Below are positions 48,223 through 57,689 of a DNA stretch of 64,000 bases, piece by piece. Position 1 is the stretch's first letter. Each line of letters begins with the position of its first letter. Origin of the DNA: Stachybotrys elegans (Eukaryota; Ascomycota; Sordariomycetes; Hypocreales; Stachybotryaceae); contig JAGPNK010000022.1 in the NCBI GenBank assembly GCA_020746835.1, positions 124,001 through 188,000 on the forward strand, in the 5' to 3' direction. Under the pieces are notes generated by a model that saw only the letters and a program-made list of their open reading frames with translations, made no database searches and was not told where the DNA came from. Position numbers and translations under genes: made by a program.

Positions 48223-48244
48223 CATCCGCACCCGGATGCGGATG
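48223..48244. repeat. Hairpin sequence shared with 61546-61565
   Basis: CATCCGCACCCGGATGCGGA followed by TG is an imperfect palindrome right next to the Fot element's TA. The central 20 bp recur exactly near the Helitron-like region. Confidence 0.6.
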
Positions 48245-48890
48245 TAGCGGGCGCCCCAGCTCGCTTGTCTGTCCAGCTCGCTTATTAACCACATTACCTC
48301 ATTATCTGTCACGCGATTCTTTGTCGCCATCAGGCGCCCCTTTCAGACAGCTTTGCAGCCACCAGAGAGATCAAAGTTTTCCTAGGCCGTGCCACTTTGT
48401 GGGAGGGGAAGCAAGGTTTTCCTACTCCGCGCTGGCACATCTTCAGGGTGGCTATGTTGAGCGTCAGGTGTTACGATTAGCGAGGCCTAATGTAACCTGT
48501 CATTAGGGAGGTTAACGTCATCAGGCAAATTCAAAATGCCGTGTCAATTCCTCTTCGCGTCGGCTAGCGCAGCCATCGGTTCAAATCATATGTGGCCTCC
48601 AAGCGCAGAAAAAGTATTTCTCTCATTGATTTCCACTTCACATCGATGCATGCCCATGAGGTGAGCCTGGGTAGCTTCCAATTCTTCTTTTCCCCAGCAT
48701 ACTCATATTATACACGAAAGAAGCCTTACTGTCTATTGGCTTTATTGGCGTTTGTTGTCACTGCCTCTTTCACCTCGGACTGCATACTTCTTCTCCTAAT
48801 CATCCTACACGAAGGAAGGATTCTCAAGGCTCCGACATGCAATGAGAGGATGAATGCACATGCCCAAGTCTCGAATGATCATCCGCCACT
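48245..48890. other. No gene recognised
   Basis: A minus-strand frame from 48330 (MATKNRVTDNEVMWLISELD) runs into the Fot end and looks truncated. The ORF at 48592-48906 has no support. Confidence 0.35.
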
Positions 48891-50065
48891 ATGGATTCTC
48901 CGGTAGGCCTCTGGTCTCATACAAAGGGCAGGAGCAAGACAGTGTTTCTTACCGCACTCCTGTTTCCTGTATTCGTTGTCCCAATTGTTTTCCTGCGATG
49001 CTGGACAAGCCAAATCATTCTTGGTAAATGGCATCTTGATGACAGTAAGTCGGTCACACATCGGAGCTTCTCGTCCTGACACAGACAGCTTTAGCGGTTG
49101 CCTCGCTCGTGAGTTTAATTGTCTGCGCAACTTTCCCTTTAATAATCAAAGTAGATGTTCGCTTTGGGCCAGTCGGTTATGCATTGTATACGTGAGTATG
49201 CAAGATACAACGTCCATGTATCTTCTAAACATGTTCCCAGAATCACGGCTTGGTGGCGGAGATCACATCTCGACTGTCAGCCCGGCCGGCCTGTCGCTCT
49301 TGCTGAAAGTCAGGATACATTACCCAATCCTCTCGCACAAAGACTAAGCTAGGATAGACAGGGAAGTACGCAGCCGCGCCATTTTACAACTTGACAACCT
49401 TTTTTACTAAGTCCTCCATCCTCGCCTTTTATTTACGATTTTCCATTGAAAGGTCGTTCCACTTCTATGTTTACACAATCACAATAGTCATGGGCGCTTA
49501 CAGCATCGCCAATACTATCACCGTGCTTGTACTAGACTGCCATAATCGTGGGGCTTACCACCTTATTCATGTCATCTTTGATGTCACCGCCGCTCTTAAT
49601 ATAGCGGCAGATATCGCTATTATTTTGCTCCCGTTCTAGATCCTTCGTCCCATGACAATATCCACTGGCCGGAAATTGGCAATTGCTCTAGTCCTTATGG
49701 CAGGTGGCTTGTATATATTTCGACACAACAAGAACTCATACAGACAAATATCTAATAAACCCAGTGTTATTGCCGTTAGTATAGTCCGCCTCATTGCTAC
49801 AATTACTGTAGACAATGACTCTAACTCCACTTACAGTTGGGGTTTAACCATTTTGTTGAGGTGGGTCTCAACATTCTACAAGATATATAATTTATTAATG
49901 ACAGATAGCTTAACTGAGTCATGGGCTAGACTCATATGTGCCTGCTTACCATGCCTTATGCCATTTTGGGCTCAATATTTTCCAATTTTCACATTGCGGC
50001 GTTTTTCGCCTGGGAGGAATCAAAGACAACTGAGATCTATTGGAACAATGGCATCTGCTGGCTGA
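48891..50065 (+). pseudogene. Third rhodopsin-domain gene, degraded
   Basis: The start MDSPVGLWSHTKG and a first helix lead to FLRCWTSQIILGKWHLDD, the family's DDW-like signature. An intron and TALAVASLVSLIVCATFPLI follow. After a broken stretch (49230-49390) come TTFFTKSSILAFYLRFS, HVIFDVTAALNIAADIAIIL and VIAVSIVRLIATITVDN. Stops at 49639 and other TAG/TAA codons break the frame. The order matches the family, so this is a decayed copy. Confidence 0.65.
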
Positions 50066-50149
50066 ATAAAGACCCGGCTTCTCTAGCCATAATAACCCCG
50101 GATTTGCTAGTAAAAAGGCGTTTTTGCGACCTAGTCTACATCTGCTCCG

Positions 50150-50360
50150 GTAACGTATAACGTGTATGCATAACGAGTGGGATAACATAATGAGCGGGAT
50201 AACATAATGAGTAGGACACACTTAACAGATATCTGCGGATGTGCACGCGAGATCCCGGTAGTAAATTGGTAGTGTGTCTTAACAATTTACTAAATTTCGC
50301 GTGCACATCCGCAGATATCTGTTAGTGTGTCCCATTCGCTATGCATATACGTTCTGCCGA
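50150..50360. repeat. Long inverted repeat / foldback element
   Basis: The arms read GGACACAC-TAACAGATATC-TGCGGATGTGCACGCGA and continue to AGTAAATTG at the centre. The homologous outer part (AACGT-TATGCATA-CGA-TGGG) extends to about 50155 and 50356. The left arm holds an extra tandem of a 17-bp unit (GAGCGGGATAACATAAT). Non-coding. Confidence 0.7.
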
Positions 50361-50496
50361 ACCTGATTAACTTTATCCCCTAGACTACGGGATGACGTTC
50401 CGGACAGGGATTTGATGCAATAAAAAGCGCGAACAAGTCTATGACATCTATTCCTAGTAATTTTGCCTGTAATTTGTTAAGACACACTAACAATAG

Positions 50497-50650
50497 TATC
50501 CCCTTGAGTGTCAGAAAGCAGCAAGCTTGTCACAGACAGGGTTTTTGACCAATAAAAATGCAGGAAAAAATCGTGACTTCGGTTCCCTAAGAAATTAGGC
50601 TATGATAGAAGTCCCAGCATTCCTGCCGGGTACATAGAGCTACATCACAA
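50497..50650. mobile_element. MITE, CCCTTTGAGTGTGG family, copy E (left half only)
   Basis: Starts TATCCCCTTGAGTGTCAGAA (then AGCAGCAAGCTTG) and shares the internal GACTTCGGTTCCCTAAGAAA and ATGATAGAAGTCCC with copy A. No right end was found. Confidence 0.6.
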
Positions 50651-51240
50651 ACGTCACAACCCTTCCGTGTCATCGTGGGCTTGATGCTATTCCCGCTGAC
50701 CTGACCTAGGGGCTCCCGGCTGCGCCGGGCACCTCGTTGCCGTACCTCACCTGCCCGAAGCCCCTGACAGCCCAAACAACGGCTGCTTTTTCCCCTATTG
50801 ACATGATTATGCTATGACAACAGCGTGACTGTATCTCCAGCCCTAAAGAGCTGCCTTGTGCCCCCTATCTTCCCGTACAGCGCAATGAGGTCCTCAACAA
50901 GGCGCTACCGCCACTGCCTTTGGTCCCTGTACAGGGGCCACGGCGAGGGCCCCGGAGCCCGCTGCTGCAATAGATAGCTATTGACAAGGGCCACTTCAAG
51001 AAGGAAGGTCCAAGCTATTGCCCGCCACCCCCCTACGGTTACAGTGGTCAAGACCTTCTGTAGCCCATAGTTAATCCCTTATATCTACAGAGCCCATATA
51101 CTTATTATAGGCGGCTGCAGCCTCTAGCATAGGGAGTTCCTTGACTGGGTCAGGCCCGAATTCGCGGCGGCTAGGGCGTGACTGTGCGGTTATTGTGGAA
51201 GGCCCCCGGCGAACTCGGCGGACGAATTCGTCCCCTGTAT
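50651..51240. other. No gene recognised
   Basis: GC-richer than its surroundings (50690-51050), with no reading frame or inverted repeat I can assign. Confidence 0.35.
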
Positions 51241-51496
51241 ATACCCCTTTGAGTGTGGTAAAGCAGCAAGCTGGTCACTAGCAAGGATATTAGCCAATGA
51301 CCAGTCTGAAACAGAAGAATACTTATAAATATAGAGCTTTCCATCCAGAAACGTAAGTATCTCTCATTACATTCAGGGTACCTTTCTTGCTTGGTAGTTA
51401 GGCCTTCAGCAAATGTTCTCTTTATGTACGTGGGGGCTGATTCAGCAGGTGTGGAGCAAATACAAGCTTGCTGCTTTACCACACTCAAAGGGATAC
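51241..51496. mobile_element. MITE, CCCTTTGAGTGTGG family, copy D
   Basis: The best preserved pair: left CCCCTTTGAGTGTGGTAAAG (then CAGCAAGCTGG), right CAAGCTTGCTGCTTTACCAC (then ACTCAAAGGGATAC). About 256 bp, non-coding. Confidence 0.78.
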
Positions 51497-52811
51497 ACAG
51501 TTGTTAACAGCAGCACAAGGGCGTTATCTTTCCACGCAATTTGGTTGACCTTGAGGGGCCGGGCAAAGGATTAGTATATGTTTTTCTATGGATCAGATAG
51601 TTCAGACCCTTTCCCTTGACATACCTGACCTTCCGGCATAGGCACAGCTTTAACTGTATTGAAAGCCCAGCACTTCCCGGCACAGTCTTCCTGCTTGGCC
51701 ACAACAAAGGGCTAATAGATGTCACAGCAAGATCTGTGCCGGGAACCCAGAGTTGCAAAGAAACGGCTTGTGTTCGGTCAGACCATTTATTGCAGGGCCG
51801 GTAGGGCCCTTGTAGCTAAGTTGAAGAGGGGGAACTTCCTATGCGGCGTAACAGTAGCTAGAACCGGTCAAAAGTCATGTATTTAACAATAGGATGACTA
51901 GAAAGATGCCTCTCGGGGCTTAAGGCCTTCCAATAGTCGTCCAGAGGGGTTTCCTTGTATAAACCTATATAAATCTAGATAGCAAGCCATAGAGAGATCT
52001 CAGACACCGAGGTTGGGCTCCAAGCCTTCCCTCGCCGTGAGGGCTGCTGTTTGTAGCTGCTATTGCCGCGAGAACCGGGTCCGGGACCTCGAGCAGGCTC
52101 TGGGGCCTCATTCGTATAACAAACCCAACTTTCTATAAGGGGTACAGATAGGAAGAGCTGGAGAAGATCAACTGGTCTTGCCGGCAGCGTTGATAGAAGT
52201 GGGCAGCATTGTTTCGGCTGGAACGGGTAAAATTATGTTTCAGCGAGGTGGACGCAAGCCAGATATCTGATGTACGTCGGAAAATCGGAGACCCAACTCA
52301 CGGACAACCAAAGACGATGTGCCGGAGAACCTGAAAATTTGGTAACCTAAGACCGAGAAATTGTCATTTCCTATCTGCCTTACCTGCGCCCCTTACACTC
52401 TCCTCACCTACCCCTCAATTTTGACATGTTCCGAGCCCTATGTCTTGGTCAAGCTCACCCACGTTCGAGGATCCCGCATAATACCGACATGTGTGAAGAA
52501 TTCAATTCAATCAGACAATCCTCCATCGGTCGGTCCGTCTAGAGCGTTCTGGAGTGTAGAACTTGACCTTCTCGCTGATATTGAATGTTGCCCCACTGCC
52601 TCATTCAATCATGAACGGTGTCGGGCGCGTTTCCTATGATCACAGACTTAACCATCAATTCAATGCTTATTGACCTGCTTTAGACTGCCTCCAACCAACG
52701 CCACCTGCAAGGCGTAAGAGCTTGGAGCGCCTCGGAACGAAGACGTGACAATGAAGATATGGGTATCATGAATAAGATCGTTAATTAACAGGCAGAGAGT
52801 AGAAATCCTTA
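51497..52811. other. No gene recognised downstream of the Spok-like gene
   Basis: The ORFs at 51504-51804 are sense/antisense shadows and 52361-52639 has no motif. No terminal repeats were found that would bracket the Spok-like gene. Confidence 0.4.
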
Positions 52812-55097
52812 TCAGGAAACCCGAACACGCTTCGCATCTCCCGCCTCCCCTCGAGATAGTCCTCGCTTCGAGACCCTCGATTGTTGCTTAGCCGAATGGC
52901 ATCTCAGGGTAGAACAGTGGAAGTCGATCACCAGAGCACGCCCTAGTTCATCACTCCAAAGCACGTTTTCTCGATCAAGGTCGTGATGTATTATCCCGAG
53001 AGCCCTGATTTCCTTATTCGATTTGTTGATCTCGTCGCGAAGCTGTGGCGTCATCTCCTTCGTCACGATGCTTTCGCCTCCCCAGCCCATCACGAGCATA
53101 TGGCGAATTGGTCCGGCGCCATGAAGAAAGTACACTTTTTCCAAGTCCATCGTTCCCAAAAATACAGGCACAGCAGATGCTTGAGCTTTGCGCAGGATCT
53201 TATACACCTGCGCTTCACGAAAAACTTCTTTCCACAACCCCGAAGTGGTGCCTTTGCCGACAACCGTATAACCATAAGTCGTGCAAGTCAGTTTGAACGG
53301 GGCACCATAGAAACCACAGCCGCCAAGCGGAATGCAGCGATCGATAACTTCGTCCAGCTGACTCTTGAGCGAAAGCACCAACTTTTCAGCTGAGATGGGA
53401 TGCTGAGTTCGATCTTCTTGGCCCCGGCGATGTTGGTCTACGTTTGGACACAGCTCATCCAGGCGACTCCCAGTCTGCAGGCCGAGTAGACATCGCTGTG
53501 TGCAAAACTGTGCAGCACGGCGTCGGGTTTGGTCTTCTTGGTCATTCCTTGACTCTTGCTGGCGACCTGACTGCCGACTGGACGGTGAAGCCGTAACTTG
53601 ACTGATCCTCCGCTTTTGACCGGCTATTTGATTCGTGTCAGACCCGGACGAGTCAGGAGATAGCGAGCGCGGTCGATTCTCCAAAGGTGCACAGCTGGTC
53701 TGAGATCGTGTAGGCACCCGGCGGCCCTCTGAAGGAGACGGCAGCGGAGATGACGACGGTGGTGCATAGGACGAACCAGACGCTGGACTCGGAAACTCGG
53801 GAGCCGTGCTATCGGAGTGAGGAATCTGCTGCAATTCGTCTCTTGGGATCTGCGAACGCGTGTGCTCAAAGCTTGTTTCCCACGTATGAAGATCACATCG
53901 CGAGAGATTTCTCCACTCTTGGTCACGAGCGGGTGAACGGAATGCCATCAAACATAGGCATAGGACCCTTGCAATAGAGGTCTTCCACAGCTGGGGTAAC
54001 GAATCGGCTGCCGCGTTCACTTCGCTGTGAGGATCGCAGAGAAAGTAATAAAGCGTGCTCGGTTCATCTTGAGGAACGCGAAGGAAGACACGGGCGACTC
54101 CATTTGTCAGATAGGAATATTCGAGTCCTTCTTGAATCATCACATGGTATTCTTGGACGACAGCAGAGCAGACGAGCCGCTGTGCATTATACTGCAGCTT
54201 CGCATCCTGGTCGGTGGGTATTTTATTTGACCTGACCATTTTCTTCCACAGGTCCATTGGTCGTAGGCCCATGCGAAGAGCTGCGACAGGCAGCTTGTGA
54301 GCCGGCTTGTACTCGACAGACGTCAGGATGGTGTGCGAGCTGCCATCGATACGGTGGATGCAAAACTCATCCGGACGTGGATGAGGTATGCTTGACGGCT
54401 GGCTTGCGCCCGCTTCAAAGTCTTCGTCCCTGCTCAACGAGTTTGCGTGATTGATGAATTGGATTCCATCACCGAGGCCGAACTCGTCACGTGCCGCTGG
54501 CAGTTTGCATAACTCGGCTATTATATCGTGGACGTGTTCTTCCACTCCAAACCGCTCGTAGGCCTCGAGATCCTGCTCACTGCTAAGGGGCCTGCGGGCA
54601 AATCGACGGCTTAGTCCTTCTAATTCCGGCAGCGAAGAAAATAAGCGTGGCGCGTCCCCTGGGTCCGGCTGTAAATATTGGCAGACAGAGTTGTAGACTC
54701 CCAGCAGCTGCTTTGGGCAGTCGGCCCAGTGTTCCAATCGAGTCGGGCAGTATTTCCCGGTGGGAAGGGGTATTTTGCCGGAGGTCGAGCGCGAGGGTGT
54801 CTCGACTCTCAACTGACGGGAGAGAAGATCGTGGCAATGCTGTAGAAGCTCTGTGAAGGAGGTCTGTCGGTTGCGCTCTTCTGCTTGTCGCCTCCCCTCT
54901 GCTTCCTCCTTCTCGCGTTCTTCAGCCTGCTTCTCGCGTTCTTCTGCTTGTCGCCTCCCCTCTGCTTCCTCCTTCTCGCGTTCTTCTGCTCGTCGCCTCC
55001 CCTCTGCTTCCTCCTTCTCGCGTTCTTCGGCCTGCTTCCGTCTCTCCTCTGCAATAAGGTAGAGTTCCTTATAATCCGGAGAGCTGTTTTCGGCCAT
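52812..55097 (-). CDS. Spok-like protein: coiled coil, PD-(D/E)XK-type nuclease, Cys/His motif, kinase-like domain
   Basis: Intronless, 761 residues, intact. Residues 12-80 are a repetitive Glu/Arg/Lys coiled coil (EEREKEEAEGRRQA units). Residues about 180-400 hold a nuclease-like fold with PD (242-243) and EYK (262-264). A Ser/Pro-rich linker follows. A Cys/His motif comes next (C532, C536, C550, H556). The kinase-like domain has K615, E628, HHD (704-706), N711 and DFH (725-727). This domain order and size match the Spok meiotic drivers of Podospora, where one protein both kills spores lacking it and protects carriers. It has no RIP-type stops although decayed repeats surround it. Whether it drives, or is just one of many fungal homologues, cannot be told from sequence. 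Confidence 0.75.
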   Translation of the reverse strand: MAENSSPDYKELYLIAEERRKQAEEREKEEAEGRRRAEEREKEEAEGRRQAEEREKQAEEREKEEAEGRRQAEERNRQTSFTELLQHCHDLLSRQLRVETPSRSTSGKIPLPTGKYCPTRLEHWADCPKQLLGVYNSVCQYLQPDPGDAPRLFSSLPELEGLSRRFARRPLSSEQDLEAYERFGVEEHVHDIIAELCKLPAARDEFGLGDGIQFINHANSLSRDEDFEAGASQPSSIPHPRPDEFCIHRIDGSSHTILTSVEYKPAHKLPVAALRMGLRPMDLWKKMVRSNKIPTDQDAKLQYNAQRLVCSAVVQEYHVMIQEGLEYSYLTNGVARVFLRVPQDEPSTLYYFLCDPHSEVNAAADSLPQLWKTSIARVLCLCLMAFRSPARDQEWRNLSRCDLHTWETSFEHTRSQIPRDELQQIPHSDSTAPEFPSPASGSSYAPPSSSPLPSPSEGRRVPTRSQTSCAPLENRPRSLSPDSSGSDTNQIAGQKRRISQVTASPSSRQSGRQQESRNDQEDQTRRRAAQFCTQRCLLGLQTGSRLDELCPNVDQHRRGQEDRTQHPISAEKLVLSLKSQLDEVIDRCIPLGGCGFYGAPFKLTCTTYGYTVVGKGTTSGLWKEVFREAQVYKILRKAQASAVPVFLGTMDLEKVYFLHGAGPIRHMLVMGWGGESIVTKEMTPQLRDEINKSNKEIRALGIIHHDLDRENVLWSDELGRALVIDFHCSTLRCHSAKQQSRVSKRGLSRGEAGDAKRVRVS
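54878..55045. repeat. In-frame tandem repeat encoding the coiled coil
   Basis: Units of about 45-60 bp (CTTCTGCTTGTCGCCTCCCC then TCTGCTTCCTCCTTCTCGCG on the plus strand) repeat about three to four times within the start of the Spok-like gene. Length changes would alter the coil without breaking the frame. Confidence 0.7.
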
Positions 55098-55452
55098 CGA
55101 TTCGTTCGAAACGGGAAGTCACGCCTCGACGCAAGTGCATCATGACCTGATCAATCGATCTGGCTTGATCGGCTGTCTTCTCAGGCGTCTCGGAAAATCA
55201 CCTTTTCCGAGGATGAGTAAATTGTTAGTAAGCCTTACCAATTTACTAATGTGATTCTGCGGGCATTTCCACCAAATTCTTGCTAGAGTGGCCCACTGAC
55301 CTGTGAGGTACGTTATTTAGCTAAACATAGCTACCTATTTTTAGGCGAGGCTCAATTTGTAGGTACCCCTTTTTATTTGTTGAGTCAACGACTTTTTGCT
55401 TGGTCAGTGACCCTCCGTGAGGGACGAACGGGGGGTTGAGATTACCGCGAAG
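55098..55452. promoter_or_regulatory. Presumed promoter region of the Spok-like gene
   Basis: No clear TATA box. A short inverted repeat (GAGTAAATTGTTAGTAAG against CCTTACCAATTTACTAAT) lies at 55206-55243 and resembles the centre of the inverted repeat at 50155-50356. Confidence 0.35.
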
Positions 55453-55896
55453 TCACGAGACCCCCCTAGTAGACAAGAACGTAATGGTGGCGGTGTGCGC
55501 CCCGCTTTGCCAGCCCCTGTATTTACCAGCGAACATGCTGGACGCCAGCCCGCCCCTCGCTGCGACACTAGCATATGTTTGGGCCAATTTGGTTTGGTGC
55601 TGTTGGTTTGCGAGCGTCATTTCCCTCACCATGCTCAGCGTTGTCTTGCTGATTTCCATGGCTTCCTTGGCGGTGGTGCTCGCCTGCTCTGCGTATGTGG
55701 TGGACTTTTGCACTCCCTCAATGGTTCTCTGGACCAAGGCATCAGTTTTGTTCAGGTCGGTCTGGATGCTTTCGATTGCGCGTGCGGTGTTTTCTGCGGC
55801 TGTTTTCGTCTCGGCGTGTGCGGCTCGTACGGCGTCGTGGACATGGTCGATGTCGGGGGTCTTGGCTAGGTTAGCGAGAAGGGTCAAGGTACCCAT
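55453..55896 (-). mobile_element. LINE ORF1 (gag-like) 5' fragment
   Basis: The frame begins MGTLTLLANLAKTPDIDHVH and has a helical Ala/Thr/Glu-rich body, then QTYASVAARGGLASSM, a motif of the gag-like ORF1 of Tad-type LINEs. It lacks the downstream zinc knuckles, so only the 5' end of the element is here. The last residues after GLASSM are out of pattern, so a break lies near 55500. Confidence 0.6.
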
Positions 55897-55943
55897 AAGG
55901 GCAGCTCTGACGGCTCGCGGCTCAAGGGGTTGTCCGTTAGTGG

Positions 55944-56083
55944 CAAGGGTGTGCTCAACTCAATATTTTGAGTTGACGTAGGGGTGGCACGGTCTGTATT
56001 GTGGGACGTACACACTCGCACGGTTCACATAGTGATCTTTTGTAAACCAGACAGTTGAGTGGATTGAGTTGAGCACACCCTTG
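55944..56083. mobile_element. hAT-type MITE, copy 1 (140 bp)
   Basis: Ends CAAGGGTGTGCTCAACTCAA and its exact inverse. Flanked by a perfect 8-bp direct repeat GTTAGTGG at 55936-55943 and 56084-56091. Eight-base target duplications are a mark of hAT elements. Non-coding. Confidence 0.88.
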
Positions 56084-56109
56084 GTTAGTGGTGTCGATGA
56101 AGGTCACTG

Positions 56110-56345
56110 CAGCGCTCCTAATAGTCCAATCAGTCCGTCTGGACGCCTCAGACTGCCCATTTAGTCCGTTTGACTTGGCTAGACTAAACTAGCAGTCCGT
56201 CTGACTTTGGTCAGACTGGACCAGCAGTCTGCCTGAGATGTGCAGACTGGACTGACAGTCTGACCGAGATGTGCACACTGAACTATTGGTCCGTCCATCA
56301 CCGTCAGACCAGACTGCAGTGCAAACCTGCGGTCTAGACTAATAG
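56110..56345. repeat. Degenerate short tandem repeats
   Basis: Repeats built on CAGTCTGNCTGAGATGTGCA then GACTGGAC, and CAGTCCGTCTG variants, with partial inverse symmetry (CAGTC/GACTG). It could be a subterminal repeat array of the neighbouring hAT element. Confidence 0.5.
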
Positions 56346-56608
56346 TGTAGACACGTGACTTGTCGCCCGTCTCCATACCAGCCGCCAATGTTGAAGGCAT
56401 CATGTCGCATATCCAACTGAGTCAAAAGGGAATGCGCACTCCATTAATGCGGTCGCTAATAATGCCTTGCGGCCAGAATGTGACACATCACGATGATAAT
56501 GGTCCAAGGCATCGCGGAATACCCCGGTAACCACGCAACGCAATTCCGCCGCTATGCGGAACCTATCATGATGTAAAGAATGAGCTTCTTATACTCTTCT
56601 ACATAGAA

Positions 56609-57680
56609 TCAAGCACTCAGTGGTCCCCATTTATCCTCCCTCGTGTGTGGCATCCAAGCCCCCCAATGCCATCGTCGAAACATCTTCTCGGCCACCCTCC
56701 TTCTCACGTTCTGAATCATAGTCATCAAAGATAGCAGCCGTGGTTGCCTGATCGACATAGCAATACTAGAGCCCATAATTAGACAATCGAACACCTCACG
56801 AAGCGGAATGCTTACTTCTGAAGGGACTATCAGAGTGCTCCTGTCCCAGGATCGCAAACATTCCAAGAGATTCAAAGTTTCAATATTCATAGATCCTCGC
56901 TGGTCAGTTACCATGAGTTTGGCTTTGGAGAAGAGTCGCTCTGTCTCAGTAGACATAGGTGCAATCGACAGAATGTCGATGGCCATCAAGGATAAGTTAG
57001 GGAATCGCCTTCGCTGGGCCAATTCTAGCCACCATTTCGACGGATCCGATACCATCAGCACAGGCCCGCGGCAATACACTTCGTACTCATCATCATCCAT
57101 GTTGAAGCTCGTAGCCTTTTGCTCTTTCATCCACACTTTGTACTCATTTGGTCGTCCGGTAGATGGCCCTTGTGCCGAGCTTGGCCGAAAAAACAGGGCA
57201 GGAGGAGGTGGTTGACTTGTATGTCACCCTCCACAATTCCCCCACATGAGCTTTAGCTTTCTCAATCCACTCATTCCTGTCCTCCCACGTCTTTTCCATG
57301 TAAGCCCACTTGAGAGAAGGATGTAATACTGTTGCTGCCGAATAGACCGGTGAATCTTCCGTCAGTTCATAGTAGTCGGCCAGTTTGGCCCAGGCCGTCT
57401 CCATCATTGTAGCCAAGTGGGGTAGGGTGGTGGCCTTCTTGGCGGACTCGATGTGATGCAGAAGATAATCCATGGTAGGGTTAACGTCAGATATGGAGTC
57501 TCCCATGCCTTCGTTGGTCATTGTAGCATCGTGAAATGGCTCAAGAAATTTGTGTGTCTCGGCCAAAGTTACCCAGTCAGAGGACGTCAGCACATCCCCC
57601 TGCAGGGCCGGCTCTTGCGCACAAAATATGGTGATGGCTTGTTGAAATGAGCATGTTGTATTGATTGAAGAAGAGAAAAT
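56609..57680 (-). pseudogene. hAT transposase, C-terminal part, frameshifted
   Basis: The right-hand frame (about 57680-57170) has WVTLAETHKFLEPFHDATMT, MDYLLHHIESAK and VLHPSLKWAYMEKTW. It shifts near 57150-57180 into the left-hand frame with DPSKWWLELAQRRRFPNLSL then MAIDILSIAPMSTETERLFS, the hAT dimerisation domain. The N-terminal BED finger and the first catalytic residues are missing. The frame has few stops, so it decayed recently. It is not known to mobilise the nearby MITEs. Confidence 0.78.
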
Positions 57681-57689
57681 CTAGCGCTA

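Noticed and set aside
48560..48590. Possible tRNA (GGTTCAAATC box)
   Set aside because: No matching acceptor stem, D arm or A box could be found.
54878..55045. CRISPR-like spacing of repeats
   Set aside because: Repeats are contiguous, coding and eukaryotic; there are no unique spacers.
54809..55145. ORFs rich in Ser/Leu or Arg on both strands at the start of the Spok-like gene
   Set aside because: They are shadows of the repetitive coiled-coil coding DNA.
55417..55981. Two plus-strand ORFs of 150-181 codons
   Set aside because: They lie antisense to the LINE ORF1 fragment, which has family motifs.
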